Shown: one piece after another, positions 16,117 through 24,441 of the stretch
How the letters are laid out: each line of letters opens with the position of its first letter
Position numbering within the stretch: position 1 is the first letter of the stretch
Assembly (NCBI GenBank): GCA_046542915.1
Contig: JBKHAI010000001.1
Location: forward strand, 1-34,670
Length of the DNA: 34,670 bases
Direction of reading: 5' to 3'
Source: SKVL01 sp046542915
GTDB lineage: Bacteria; Patescibacteriota; Minisyncoccia; Phycocordibacterales; CSBR16-193
Notes under the pieces: generated by a model
Seen by the model: the letters and a program-made list of their open reading frames with translations, nothing else
The model's database searches: none
Told to the model about the DNA's origin: nothing
Made by a program: the position numbers and the translations under genes

Positions 16117-17148
16117 TTAATCTCTAACTATGATCTCAGTCCCCAGCTCCGCCCAGTGATAAAGCTCCTCGGCCTCCTCCGGGCGCATATTGACACATCC
16201 GTTGGAATAAGGGCTGCCAAAAGATTCATGCCAATAAGCTCCATGAACAACGGCCCCTTGCTCCGTAAAATAAAGATTCCACGGCACTCCCGGCAGGTCC
16301 CAGTATTGAAGACTGATACCGGGAATCGGTCCTTGCATATAACGGCTTGGTGTTTTTTTAAAAACAACAAACTCCCCTCTCGGAGTCGGAGTTAAATTCA
16401 ATCCCGTAGAAATATCATACTCCATAACTAACTCATCATTTTCGTAAGCATAGAGTTTTTGTCCACCCCGTTCAACAACTATCAGCTTCATATTACTCTT
16501 CTCTTTTGGATCTAGAGAAGAGATGATCTTGCTTCCTTCTTCAAAAAAGACCTCTACGTGATCAGCTACCACATACCAGTCCCCGGACGACCTATCCGGG
16601 TAACGAAGCCATTCATTGAATTCTATCTTATACCAAAGATGTTCTTGTCTTTCTATGCTTTTTTCAACTTTCAAGATCTGCCCGTTGCGAAGCTTTCCAA
16701 CTATCGGATGATCGGTGCCCGGTCCGGCTCGGACATTGAGACACTCGCCGTTAAAATATGGTCCACAACTACCTGTTACTTTTATGTATTGAAATAGATC
16801 TTTATCAGTAGAAGTAGCCCCAAGGTCTTCTTCGTCTTCCTTGTCCTCCTCGTCAGTTACTACGACATCTTTTTCAGGAACGTCCTCCAGGTCTTGATAC
16901 CATTTTTGATTAAGATCATTATCTTCTGCCAAATCCGTCAATTTTTTATTACCATCCGTCTCATTCTTTTCTTCATCTTGCTTGACCAAATGGCTTTCTT
17001 CCTCGATATTCACTCCCGCCTCAGCTCCTTCTGACACGGATGAGGTATTGAAAATAGAACCCCAATAGAAAAAGAACCAAAAGAAAGTAGCGAGAACCAC
17101 CAAAGATAAAAGTGATATTATAAAAAGGTTTTCGCGGTTTCTGATCAT
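16117..17148 (-). CDS. L,D-transpeptidase (YkuD) with SH3 domain
   Basis: Periplasmic or cell-surface enzyme expected to make 3-3 peptidoglycan crosslinks or attach proteins to the wall. 343 residues: transmembrane anchor (about 8-30), acidic linker to about 118, bacterial SH3-like domain (about 124-202, with CLNVRAGPGTDHPIVGKL), then the YkuD catalytic domain (220-343). The active-site pattern is complete: H302 in VVHGAYWHESFG and SPYSNGCVNM with the nucleophile Cys318. The QKLYAYE strand and TPTPRGEF are also typical. It heads the minus-strand run of envelope genes. As L,D-transpeptidation uses tetrapeptide stems, it fits with the MurE-like ligase and PBP1A also encoded in the window. Confidence 0.93.
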   Translation of the reverse strand: MIRNRENLFIISLLSLVVLATFFWFFFYWGSIFNTSSVSEGAEAGVNIEEESHLVKQDEEKNETDGNKKLTDLAEDNDLNQKWYQDLEDVPEKDVVVTDEEDKEDEEDLGATSTDKDLFQYIKVTGSCGPYFNGECLNVRAGPGTDHPIVGKLRNGQILKVEKSIERQEHLWYKIEFNEWLRYPDRSSGDWYVVADHVEVFFEEGSKIISSLDPKEKSNMKLIVVERGGQKLYAYENDELVMEYDISTGLNLTPTPRGEFVVFKKTPSRYMQGPIPGISLQYWDLPGVPWNLYFTEQGAVVHGAYWHESFGSPYSNGCVNMRPEEAEELYHWAELGTEIIVRD

Positions 17149-17351
17149 TACTGTTGGATTTAAACTTATTTGAATAAACCGAACATTAAAACATAAAAAT
17201 GATGAGATGCTTCAAAGTAAAAGTATTTTAATGCTACAAAGATGGCTGCTTAAGTTCTTCATATTCTATCACTTTATTCTTAAATGGATAAATTTTTTGT
17301 CAGCTTTATGCCAAAGCATATTTAGGTTAGTATTAGTGCATAAGAAAACAT
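17149..17351. other. Divergent intergenic region before ruvA
   Basis: 203 bp of AT-rich sequence between the divergent starts of the L,D-transpeptidase and ruvA. It contains TTGTCA near 17298 followed by a small stem GCTTT-ATGCC-AAAGC; a weak TATTTA lies 16 nt after the TTGTCA and may serve ruvA. No gene seen. Confidence 0.3.
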
Positions 17352-17918
17352 ATGATAGGTTATCTAAAAGGAAAGGTGTTAAATATTGGCGGCTCGTGGA
17401 TAATTCTGGATGTCGAAGGAGTTGGTTACAAAATTCATTTAGAGCAAGACCTGCGGCAAAGACTAAAAGAAGGTGTCGGTCTTTCTTTGTGGACTCACCT
17501 AGCCGTCAGAGAAAACGCTCTGGATCTCTACGGCTTTGAAAGCCGAGAAAGTCTTGTTGTTTTTGAGACCCTCCTGTCGGTTTCGGGCATAGGACCGAAG
17601 TCAGCTCTGGCTATTTTGGACACCGCCTCCCCTTCCTTTTTAAGGAAAGCCGTGATCTCCGGAGAGTCCGCTGCACTTACCAAAATAGCGGGGATCGGCA
17701 AAAAAAACGCTGAAAAGATAATACTGGAGCTTCGAGGTAAGTTTGAACTTAAGGACCAAGAGGAGGCCTTTGAAGGATCCGACACAGAGGTTTACGAAGC
17801 GTTGGTAAGTTTGGGATACTCCGCCAAAGAAGTCCGTGAAGCCCTTTCACAACTTCCGAATGACGGCAGTGATATGGAGATCCGCATAAAACAAGCATTA
17901 AAAATATTAAGTTCTTGA
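17352..17918 (+). CDS. ruvA: Holliday junction DNA helicase subunit RuvA
   Basis: Tetrameric junction-binding subunit that, with RuvB, drives branch migration. 188 residues, normal length. Domain I starts MIGYLKGKV with the OB-fold, helix-hairpin-helix domain II carries ETLLSVSGIGPKSALAIL and LTKIAGIGKKNAEKIILEL, and a short domain III at the C-terminus (VYEALVSLGYSAKEVREAL) contacts RuvB. ruvB and ruvC are in a separate cluster about 9 kb to the right rather than in one operon. The stop overlaps or abuts the MurE-like start, so the two genes are transcriptionally coupled. The upstream ORF start at 17207 is a different frame and is not used. Confidence 0.96.
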   Translation: MIGYLKGKVLNIGGSWIILDVEGVGYKIHLEQDLRQRLKEGVGLSLWTHLAVRENALDLYGFESRESLVVFETLLSVSGIGPKSALAILDTASPSFLRKAVISGESAALTKIAGIGKKNAEKIILELRGKFELKDQEEAFEGSDTEVYEALVSLGYSAKEVREALSQLPNDGSDMEIRIKQALKILSS

Positions 17919-17920
17919 TC

Positions 17921-19204
17921 ATGCTACGTTTCTTAAGATCTTTAATACCCTCTAAGTTGTTGAACTTGATCCGTTCTCCCTATCATTTTTTATTAGCCTG
18001 CGCCGGAGCTTTCTTTTACAAACATCCTTCAAAAGACCTGACCGTTATAGGAGTGACCGGCACTAAAGGAAAATCCACCACTGTGGAACTATTAACGGCT
18101 ATCTTGAACTCGGCCGGATATAAAACAGCTTCCACCAGCACGATCAGGTTCTCAATAGGAAATAAAATACAAGAGAACAAATACAAGATGACGATGCCGG
18201 GAAGGTTCTTTTTACAGAAGTTCTTGTCGGAAGCGGTGGAACAGAACTGCGCTTACGCGGTGCTGGAGATGACCTCCGAGGGAGCAAAACAGCATCGGCA
18301 CGCCTTTGTTCATATGAACGCCTTGGTTTTTTTAAATTTAAGCCCGGAACATATAGACTCTCACGGCTCTTATGAAAAATACAAAAAAGCCAAACTTTCT
18401 TTGGCCAAAGCCCTGGAAGGGTCACCAAAGGGCGGTCGGGCTATTATTGTAAATTCCGACGACAAGGAGGCGCCGGATTTTCTTTCCGTAGATGTAGAAC
18501 ACAAGCTCACCTTCTCTTTAAACCACGCCGAAAAAATAAAAGACACCGAGGAAGGTCTTTCTTTTGTTTACAACGGCGAACACATCGTTTCTTCCTTAAG
18601 AGGCCATTTCAATGTCTATAATATCTGTGCCGCTTTGACGGTGACAGAGTACTTCGGAATACCAACTCAAACGGCAAAAAGAGCGATCGCTTTAACCGAT
18701 AGAATTGAAGGCCGAGTGGAAGAAGTGAAGATCAGTCAAAACCAACCTTTCAAAGTATATGTTGATTATGCCCATACCCCTGATTCACTAAAAGCCCTAT
18801 ATGAGACCTTTAAAGATCAAAGGTTAGTCTGTGTCTTAGGTAGTGCCGGTGGAGGCCGTGACCGGTGGAAAAGACCAGAAATGGGAAAGCTGGCCGAAAA
18901 ATATTGCAAATACATAATTCTGACCAACGAAGATCCTTATGATGAAGACCCCCGGGAAATAGTTGAGGACATAAAAAAAGGAATGGAAAAACAGAAACCG
19001 AAAATAATAATGGAAAGAAGAGAAGCCATAAAAAAAGCCCTTAAAAAAGCCCTGTCGCTTTCTCAAGATAAAAAAGATGGCCGCCAAACGATCGTTCTTA
19101 TAACCGGAAAAGGAACCGACCCTTTCATTATGGGGCCTCACGGTTCCCGAGAACCTTGGAGTGATACCGGCGTAACCATTGAAGAGTTGAAGAAGGTCTT
19201 ATAG
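17921..19204 (+). CDS. MurE-like Mur ligase lacking the N-terminal UDP-binding domain
   Basis: ATP-dependent Mur ligase, closest to MurE, which adds the third stem-peptide residue to UDP-MurNAc-L-Ala-D-Glu in the cytoplasm. 427 residues from the ATG at 17921 (a TTG at 17915 would overlap the ruvA stop). The P-loop GVTGTKGKSTT is already at about residue 45-55, whereas in full MurE it lies after a domain of about 90-100 residues; only a short hydrophobic stretch (FLLACAGAFF) precedes it. The central domain has NLSPEHIDSHGSYEKY; the C-terminal domain has YVDYAHTPDSLK and LTNEDPYDEDPRE. The meso-DAP-specific DNPR motif is absent at that loop. The third residue is therefore not predictable. Expected partners are PBP1A and the L,D-transpeptidase. 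Confidence 0.85.
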   Translation: MLRFLRSLIPSKLLNLIRSPYHFLLACAGAFFYKHPSKDLTVIGVTGTKGKSTTVELLTAILNSAGYKTASTSTIRFSIGNKIQENKYKMTMPGRFFLQKFLSEAVEQNCAYAVLEMTSEGAKQHRHAFVHMNALVFLNLSPEHIDSHGSYEKYKKAKLSLAKALEGSPKGGRAIIVNSDDKEAPDFLSVDVEHKLTFSLNHAEKIKDTEEGLSFVYNGEHIVSSLRGHFNVYNICAALTVTEYFGIPTQTAKRAIALTDRIEGRVEEVKISQNQPFKVYVDYAHTPDSLKALYETFKDQRLVCVLGSAGGGRDRWKRPEMGKLAEKYCKYIILTNEDPYDEDPREIVEDIKKGMEKQKPKIIMERREAIKKALKKALSLSQDKKDGRQTIVLITGKGTDPFIMGPHGSREPWSDTGVTIEELKKVL

Positions 19205-19219
19205 ATAAATATAAATAAA

Positions 19220-20152
19220 ATGCCGGAATTACCAGAGGTCCAAACCACGGTCACCGAACTGAACGATCAACTGGTCGGTTTATCCATCCACGGCGTTTGG
19301 AGTAGTTATGATTCAAAATACTACCAGGGTAAAAGAAACATTAAAGACAGAGATCATTTTAAAAGATTTAAAAAGGAGACCCTCAACAGGACCATAGTGA
19401 CGATCAACCGGATCGGGAAATATATACTCATAAGACTTTCGGGTGATCTGACCATTTTGATCCATATGAAAATGACAGGACATCTTCTCTACGGCAGGTA
19501 TCGAAAAGCCTACCGCAAGGAAAAAGAAGAGAAATTTGCCGACTGGATAGCCCTGGAAGAAGGTCCCCTGAAAGAAGATCCTTTCAACCGCTTCATCAGG
19601 CTTGTTTTCACACTCTCAAACGGAAAACATCTGGTCTTGTCCGACGCCAGAAAATTCGCAACCGTCTGTTTTTTTGACACTGATGACCCTCCCAAGGCGG
19701 TAAAAAGACTGGGTCCCGACCCCTTATTAAAAGATTTTACTTTTAAGGTCTTTTTGGAGATCCTGCCTTATCATTCACAAAAACCCATAAAAAGTGTTCT
19801 GTTAGACCAAGAGGTCATCGCCGGGATCGGTAACATATATTCTGATGAAATACTATGGAATTCGGGTATCCATCCGATGAGTACTACAGGAGCGATCCCG
19901 CAAAAAGCCCTTTTTGAGCTATATCGCTCTATGAAAGTCATATTAAGACAAGGAGTTAGGTTAGGTGGCGACTCTGTTTCCGATTACAGGAATCCCAGTG
20001 GAGCAAAAGGGAATTACCATTATCATCATAAAGCCTACCAAAACACCGGATCGTCTTGTAGCCGCCGAGGATGCAAAGGAGTAATAAGGCGTTGTGTTAT
20101 AGGAGGAAGAAGTACTCATTTCTGCGACCAGCACCAGATACTTTATAAGTAA
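19220..20152 (+). CDS. mutM: Formamidopyrimidine-DNA glycosylase (Fpg/MutM)
   Basis: Bifunctional glycosylase/AP lyase that removes oxidised purines such as 8-oxoguanine. 310 residues. The N-terminus PELPEV supplies the catalytic Pro2 and Glu3; IHMKMTGHLL gives the conserved Lys/His region; LLDQEVIAGIGNIYSDEILW is the helix-two-turn-helix; GNYHYHH and the C-terminal zinc finger follow. Zinc ligands appear to be C280, C285, C302 and H305: the usual last Cys of the C-x2-C pair is His (FCDQHQ). The start follows the MurE-like stop by 15 bp with only AT-rich sequence, so it is probably in the ruvA operon. Tail-to-tail with trmH. Confidence 0.95.
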   Translation: MPELPEVQTTVTELNDQLVGLSIHGVWSSYDSKYYQGKRNIKDRDHFKRFKKETLNRTIVTINRIGKYILIRLSGDLTILIHMKMTGHLLYGRYRKAYRKEKEEKFADWIALEEGPLKEDPFNRFIRLVFTLSNGKHLVLSDARKFATVCFFDTDDPPKAVKRLGPDPLLKDFTFKVFLEILPYHSQKPIKSVLLDQEVIAGIGNIYSDEILWNSGIHPMSTTGAIPQKALFELYRSMKVILRQGVRLGGDSVSDYRNPSGAKGNYHYHHKAYQNTGSSCSRRGCKGVIRRCVIGGRSTHFCDQHQILYK

Positions 20153-20153
20153 C

Positions 20154-20645
20154 TTACTCATGAAGTAATTGAAAGATCGCGATCCCGCAAGCTACCGCCA
20201 CGTTCAATGATTCTTTCTTGCCTTTCATAGGGATCTCTATAACTTTATCGGTCTTAGCAATGATACTCCCTGAAATACCTCTTACCTCATTGCCTACGAT
20301 CAAGGCAAAAGAAGAAGGATCAACACTGCGGTGATCAACGGAAGAAGAATGCTGTTCAAGCGCCAGTATTTCCACGTTCTTTTTTTGTAAGGCAGTGATC
20401 AGAAAACTGATATCCTTAAAATACTGCCAAGGAACGTTTTCCTCTGCCCCTAAAGATGTCTTTTCCAGGTCCTTTCTCTTTTTACCGAATCTATCTATCG
20501 GTGAAGGTGTATAACCGGTCAAATAGACCTTATCCACCCCTGCGGCGTCAGCGGTTCGCAACATAGATCCGACGTTATAAACGCTTCTGATATTATGCAG
20601 GATCAAATAACCGGTTTTTTGTTTTTCATTCCTTTGACTAAACAT
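20154..20645 (-). CDS. SpoU/TrmH-family RNA 2'-O-methyltransferase
   Basis: SPOUT-class methyltransferase expected to 2'-O-methylate rRNA or tRNA using S-adenosylmethionine. 163 residues, i.e. the catalytic domain alone without an N-terminal substrate-binding domain. Motif 1 is NIRSVYNVGSMLRTADAAG, motif 2 is ALIVGNEVRGIS, and motif 3 is IEIPMKGKKESLNVAVACG, which forms the knot. Target unknown. TATACT lies 9 nt before the ATG. It is transcribed divergently from the tRNA-Lys gene, 54 bp away; that neighbourhood may be coincidental. Confidence 0.92.
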   Translation of the reverse strand: MFSQRNEKQKTGYLILHNIRSVYNVGSMLRTADAAGVDKVYLTGYTPSPIDRFGKKRKDLEKTSLGAEENVPWQYFKDISFLITALQKKNVEILALEQHSSSVDHRSVDPSSFALIVGNEVRGISGSIIAKTDKVIEIPMKGKKESLNVAVACGIAIFQLLHE

Positions 20646-20654
20646 AGATGTTTT

Positions 20655-20660
20655 AGTATA
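20655..20660 (-). promoter_or_regulatory. Putative -10 of the trmH-like gene
   Basis: TATACT on the minus strand 9 nt upstream of the ATG at 20645; no Shine-Dalgarno between them. Confidence 0.35.
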
Positions 20661-20699
20661 TTATTGGGGCAAGGATCTTGTTTTGATCTTATTGAATTT

Positions 20700-20772
20700 C
20701 CGCCCATAGCTCAGCTGGTAGAGCAACGGCCTTTTAAGCCGGGGGTCCTAGGTTCGATTCCTAGTGGGCGGA
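20700..20772 (+). tRNA. tRNA-Lys (anticodon UUU)
   Basis: Full 73-nt cloverleaf. Acceptor CCGCCCA pairs with TGGGCGG over 7 bp, discriminator A; D-stem GCTC/GAGC with loop AGCTGGTA; anticodon loop CTTTTAA gives UUU; variable loop GGGTC; T-stem CTAGG/CCTAG with TTCGATT. The CCA tail is not encoded (CAAAG follows). The top pair of the anticodon stem (27-43) is an A-G mismatch, leaving four good pairs. Confidence 0.96.
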
Positions 20773-20812
20773 CAAAGACACGATAATAATTCTTAAGAAC
20801 ATTCCATTTTCT

Positions 20813-21526
20813 CTAGAGTTTCAAGAGTAATTTCTCCAAAGAAATATGAAGAGGGGTCTTCCCTTTCCTGCTCCGCAGGGAGGCGCTTAAAAGTTCTAAG
20901 GAGATCTCTTCCAGTTCTCTGTTTTGAAAATTTTCGGCATAGCGTTTAGCTTTTTTATAAGGATAATCTTTCATTCCGGCCTCTTGGGCGGACAGAGAAC
21001 AAGAAGCGGCTTGCATACTTTTTATTATCCAAGTAATGACAGCCAATAACTCTTCGGGGTCTTTCCCGAGCATCAGAGCGGTCTGAAAAAGCTTCCATGC
21101 TTTTGGGGCGTTTTTCTCTCCCACCGCGTCGGCAATGTCGAAATTATTAAAAACTTCTTTTTTCTCTTCTTTTTCTTCGGTTTTTTCTGTGATGTAGGCC
21201 TTGTCTTTTATCTTTTTGAAATAAGCCGGCGAGATGTCCAACTCTGAAAAAATAAAGACGTGACCGGAATCCGCCATTAGATCAAGATGTTTAAGAATGA
21301 AAGCGGAATATTCTTTGTTCTTTAAGACAGCTCTTAAAAGCACGATGTGCTTTTCATCAAAGAGTCCGCTACTAAACAGAAGCTCCTCCAGATCAGAAAC
21401 ACCGAAACTTTCCTCGTCCAAAGAAAAAACTTGGGTATTGGGGCGCTTCTTTTTAAGGGAGTCGGTTATCTCTTTTATTCTTTTTTTTCTTTTTGTAAAA
21501 GAATTTCCGTATAAAAGTATTAGCAT
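20813..21526 (-). CDS. holA: DNA polymerase III subunit delta, short form
   Basis: Clamp-loader delta subunit, which opens the beta sliding clamp (dnaN, encoded at 31342-32448). 237 residues against about 330-340 in typical bacteria. The N-terminus LILLYGNSFTKRKKRIKEI matches the delta start, where the P-loop is degenerate (no GKT), as expected since delta does not bind ATP. The middle is reduced; the C-terminal helical part (LFQTALMLGKDPEELLAVITWI, written here in part) matches the collar domain, with the hallmark YKKAKRYAENF. It follows polA with 3 bp between, in the tsaE-polA-holA operon. The call is by motif and context. Confidence 0.82.
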   Translation of the reverse strand: MLILLYGNSFTKRKKRIKEITDSLKKKRPNTQVFSLDEESFGVSDLEELLFSSGLFDEKHIVLLRAVLKNKEYSAFILKHLDLMADSGHVFIFSELDISPAYFKKIKDKAYITEKTEEKEEKKEVFNNFDIADAVGEKNAPKAWKLFQTALMLGKDPEELLAVITWIIKSMQAASCSLSAQEAGMKDYPYKKAKRYAENFQNRELEEISLELLSASLRSRKGKTPLHISLEKLLLKL

Positions 21527-21529
21527 ATA

Positions 21530-23902
21530 TTATTTTAAAAACCTATCCATTTTGCCCCATGATTTACCTTTTTCTACGTTGACTTCAAGGGGTACCTCTT
21601 TATAACCTTCCTTTACCAAAACCGATTCCATTATTGCTTTGGCGTTATGGATAAAATCCTGGTAGAGGTCATCAAGAACTTCAAAGACCAGCTCATCATG
21701 AACCTGTAAAAGAAGAAAGGCTTCATCCTCTTTCTTTTCTTCTTGTAAAAAGGACCGGACCAAAACCGCGGCTCTTTTTATGATATCCGCCGCTGTTCCT
21801 TGAATGGGTGCGTTCACCGCCGCCCTTTCAGCTCCGGCTCTGATATAAGGAACAGATGAGTTCAAGCCGGCCACATAGCGACGGCGCCCGAAAAGAGTTT
21901 TGGTATAACCAAGATCGTGAGCAGACCTTTTCACTTCCTCGATATATTTCGCCAGACCGGAAAAACGTTCAAAATATTTATTTAAAAACTCACGTGCTTC
22001 GGCCTGAGAAGTCTCAAGATTGGCTTTCAGGGCGTTAACCCCCATACCGTACATAATACCGAAGTTTATGACCTTGGCCTTACGTCGCATCTCTTTGTCA
22101 ACTTCTTGTTCCGGAACTTCAAAGACCTCCGAGGCCACAGCTGAGTGAATGTCCCCTCCTTCTTTAAAAACAGCAACCAACTTTTCATCTTCGGAAAGTA
22201 TCGCCGCCACTCTTAGCTCTATTTGAGAGTAATCACAAGCAACCAAAGTATATCCTTCTCGGGCCACGAAGACATTTCTTATCTTCCGGCCCCTTTCGGT
22301 ACTTACCGGTATATTTTGCAGATTGGGATTACTTGAAGATATTCTACCGGTGGTAGTACCGGTCTGTAAAAACTCAGCATGGATAACTTCATTTTCGTCA
22401 ACCATAGAAAGCAACGGTTCTATATAAGTAGTTAAAAGTTTATTTATTTCTCTATAATTTAAGATCTCTTCAATAATAGGATGTTTGTCTTTCAATTTTA
22501 CGAGTTCCGATTCCCTGGTAGAAAGAGAGCCGGTGGAGGTTTTTTTCAAGTTCTTGGTATGAAGACCCAATTTATTGAACAAAACTTCTCCTAGCTGTTG
22601 CGGGGAATTGATATTAAAATCCGATCCGGCCTGTTTTTTTATTCTTTTCTCTTCTTTCTTTAGGTCTTGCTCGTACTCTTTTTTTATTTCTTTCAACTCT
22701 TTGGTATCGATCTTTATTCCCCGCTTACTCATCTTCTCCACTATCTCAATAAAGGGCCTCTCTATTCTTTCAAAGACATCGTTCAGCTCGTTTTCTTGTA
22801 AAGCTTTCATTGCTTTGGAATAAGCGGATGTGAGATCGGAAGTTGCAAAAAGTGACAGGATGTCATCTTTTTCCGGTTGGGTTAACTCGGAGTTTAAAAG
22901 CCACGAAGCCACCTTCAGTTCTTTGTACTGCTTTTCGGTAATATCGGAACTTTCGTTTTTTTCACTTTGATCTTTTTTTGGCAAACCGACGGTTTCCTTA
23001 AATCTCCCTATCAGGCTTCTAAAGTCCAACTCGGAAAAAAGCTTGTTAACCTTTTCCGAATCCACAGAATCTTTCCAGTCATTTTGAGGCAAAGAAAAAT
23101 CCAAAGGGGCGTCTTTTCTGATGGTGGCCAGCATCTTGGAAAATCGTGCTTCTTCTTTGTTTTGAAGCAATAAATTGATGATCCTTTCTGTAACTCCGGC
23201 TTTTTTGATCTTTTCCGGTTCCTCCTCGGCAGTTTTAAGTATTTCTTCCAGTTCCCCGAATGACGCTATTAAACTTTTGGCTGTTTTCTCACCTATGCCT
23301 TTAATGCCGGGAATATTATCCGACGGGTCACCACAGAGGCCTTTGAAGTCGGGTAACAACTGGGGTGAAAATCCAAAGCGATCCAAAACGGCTTTTTCAT
23401 CATAAATAACAGTATCTTTAATACCTTTTTTTAAAGTAAAGACCCTGACCTTATCTTTATCCACCAATTGCAATGTATCCATATCCCCCGAGGCGATGAT
23501 AACGGATAGGTCTTTTTCTTTTTTTAAGATCTCAGTAATGGTACCGATAATATCATCCGCCTCAAATCCGACCGATTCATAAATAGGAATACCGAAAGCC
23601 GAAAAAACATCTTTGGCCCGCTGAAGTTGAGCCTTGAGATCGTCTTCGGCTTTAACCCTGCCGGCTTTATAAGCATCATAAGCTTTATGGCGATATGTCG
23701 GCTCCGGAACATCAAAACACGCTATTAAAAGATCGGGTTCCAGATCATTTATGGCCTTTAATAACATGGTCACCAGACCATAGAGAGCACCGGTCGGTTC
23801 TCCTTTAGAAGAAGAAAAAGGCGGTAAGGCATGATAAGCCCGATGAATAACGGCATGGGCGTCGATCAGAACAATTGTTTTTTCCTTTCTCTTTTTAGTC
23901 AT
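21530..23902 (-). CDS. polA: DNA polymerase I without proofreading exonuclease domain
   Basis: Repair and Okazaki-fragment polymerase. 790 residues. N-terminal 5' nuclease (about 8-290): VLIDAHAVIHRAYHAL, GFEADDIIGTI, IASGDMDTLQLV and the helix-hairpin-helix GDPSDNIPGIKGIGEKTAKS. The region that should hold the 3'-5' exonuclease is only about 80-100 residues (about 315-395) with no DxE site. Polymerase domain (about 395-790): motif A VACDYSQIELR with D557, motif B RRKAKVINFGIMYG (about 606-619), motif C QVHDELVFEV (H735-D-E). The O-helix position that governs ddNTP discrimination is Phe (NFG). The ATG overlaps the tsaE stop by 8 bp, implying translational coupling. Confidence 0.97.
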   Translation of the reverse strand: MTKKRKEKTIVLIDAHAVIHRAYHALPPFSSSKGEPTGALYGLVTMLLKAINDLEPDLLIACFDVPEPTYRHKAYDAYKAGRVKAEDDLKAQLQRAKDVFSAFGIPIYESVGFEADDIIGTITEILKKEKDLSVIIASGDMDTLQLVDKDKVRVFTLKKGIKDTVIYDEKAVLDRFGFSPQLLPDFKGLCGDPSDNIPGIKGIGEKTAKSLIASFGELEEILKTAEEEPEKIKKAGVTERIINLLLQNKEEARFSKMLATIRKDAPLDFSLPQNDWKDSVDSEKVNKLFSELDFRSLIGRFKETVGLPKKDQSEKNESSDITEKQYKELKVASWLLNSELTQPEKDDILSLFATSDLTSAYSKAMKALQENELNDVFERIERPFIEIVEKMSKRGIKIDTKELKEIKKEYEQDLKKEEKRIKKQAGSDFNINSPQQLGEVLFNKLGLHTKNLKKTSTGSLSTRESELVKLKDKHPIIEEILNYREINKLLTTYIEPLLSMVDENEVIHAEFLQTGTTTGRISSSNPNLQNIPVSTERGRKIRNVFVAREGYTLVACDYSQIELRVAAILSEDEKLVAVFKEGGDIHSAVASEVFEVPEQEVDKEMRRKAKVINFGIMYGMGVNALKANLETSQAEAREFLNKYFERFSGLAKYIEEVKRSAHDLGYTKTLFGRRRYVAGLNSSVPYIRAGAERAAVNAPIQGTAADIIKRAAVLVRSFLQEEKKEDEAFLLLQVHDELVFEVLDDLYQDFIHNAKAIMESVLVKEGYKEVPLEVNVEKGKSWGKMDRFLK

Positions 23903-24338
23903 AAAATATTTTTAGAAGCCGCTTTTTTTCCGATACTACCTCAAAATTGATCTTTAGAGAATCCGGTGGTATGACCGAACAGACATTTTCCGGCCATTCC
24001 AAACATATTAAATTGTCGGGGTCTTTTAGTTTTTGTGGCCAATCGATAGTATTCATATCGTCTGACGAATTCAGTCGGTAAGCATCTATGTGAATAAAAC
24101 AAGGGAAACCGGGACTACTGGTCTCGTACCGCCTTTCTATAACAAAGGTAGGGCTAATGACCCTCTCCGAAATTCCCAAGGCCTCAGCCAAACCTTTGGC
24201 AAAAACCGTCTTTCCGCTACCCAACTCTCCCGATAAAGCCACAACCGAAGCGGCTTTATCTTTTTTTCTGATCATCTCTTTTAAGACCGATCTCGCCTGC
24301 CTTTTTGTTTCTTCTTCGTTTTTCACGATAACCTCCAT
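23895..24338 (-). CDS. tsaE: tRNA threonylcarbamoyladenosine biosynthesis protein TsaE
   Basis: Small P-loop ATPase that, with TsaB and TsaD, installs t6A37 on ANN-decoding tRNAs. 147 residues, normal length. Walker A SGELGSGKTVFAKG (37-44 core), VISPTFVIERRYE for the conserved SPTF motif, FIHIDAYRLNS for the (H/Y)-x-D-x-YR motif and LICLEWPENV for the EW motif. First gene of a tsaE-polA-holA operon on the minus strand; the other t6A genes are not in the window. TAGAAT lies 6 nt before the ATG, so this may be a leaderless operon start. Confidence 0.95.
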   Translation of the reverse strand: MEVIVKNEEETKRQARSVLKEMIRKKDKAASVVALSGELGSGKTVFAKGLAEALGISERVISPTFVIERRYETSSPGFPCFIHIDAYRLNSSDDMNTIDWPQKLKDPDNLICLEWPENVCSVIPPDSLKINFEVVSEKKRLLKIFYD

Positions 24339-24344
24339 TTTTCT

Positions 24345-24350
24345 ATTCTA
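24345..24350 (-). promoter_or_regulatory. Putative -10 of the tsaE-polA-holA operon
   Basis: TAGAAT on the minus strand, 6 nt before the tsaE ATG at 24338, preceded by a T-rich run; no good -35. The 94-bp gap is shared with the divergent pilB promoter. Confidence 0.4.
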
Positions 24351-24405
24351 ACAAAAAAAACAGACCGATACCTTAGATGATACTAACGGCCGAACGGGAC
24401 ACCGA

Positions 24406-24434
24406 TTTAAAAAAGGTCTTAAAACTGCTACAAT
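24406..24434 (+). promoter_or_regulatory. Putative promoter of the pilB-like gene
   Basis: TTTAAA (24406-24411), 17-nt spacer, TACAAT (24429-24434). The -10 overlaps the first possible ATG (24433), so that codon cannot lie on the mRNA; transcription would start about at the second ATG (24442). This decides the start chosen for pilB. Confidence 0.5.
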
Positions 24435-24441
24435 GTGTTTT

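Noticed and set aside
20781..20812. Terminator after tRNA-Lys
   Set aside because: TTCTTAAGAA is a palindrome without loop and has no T-run; too weak to call.
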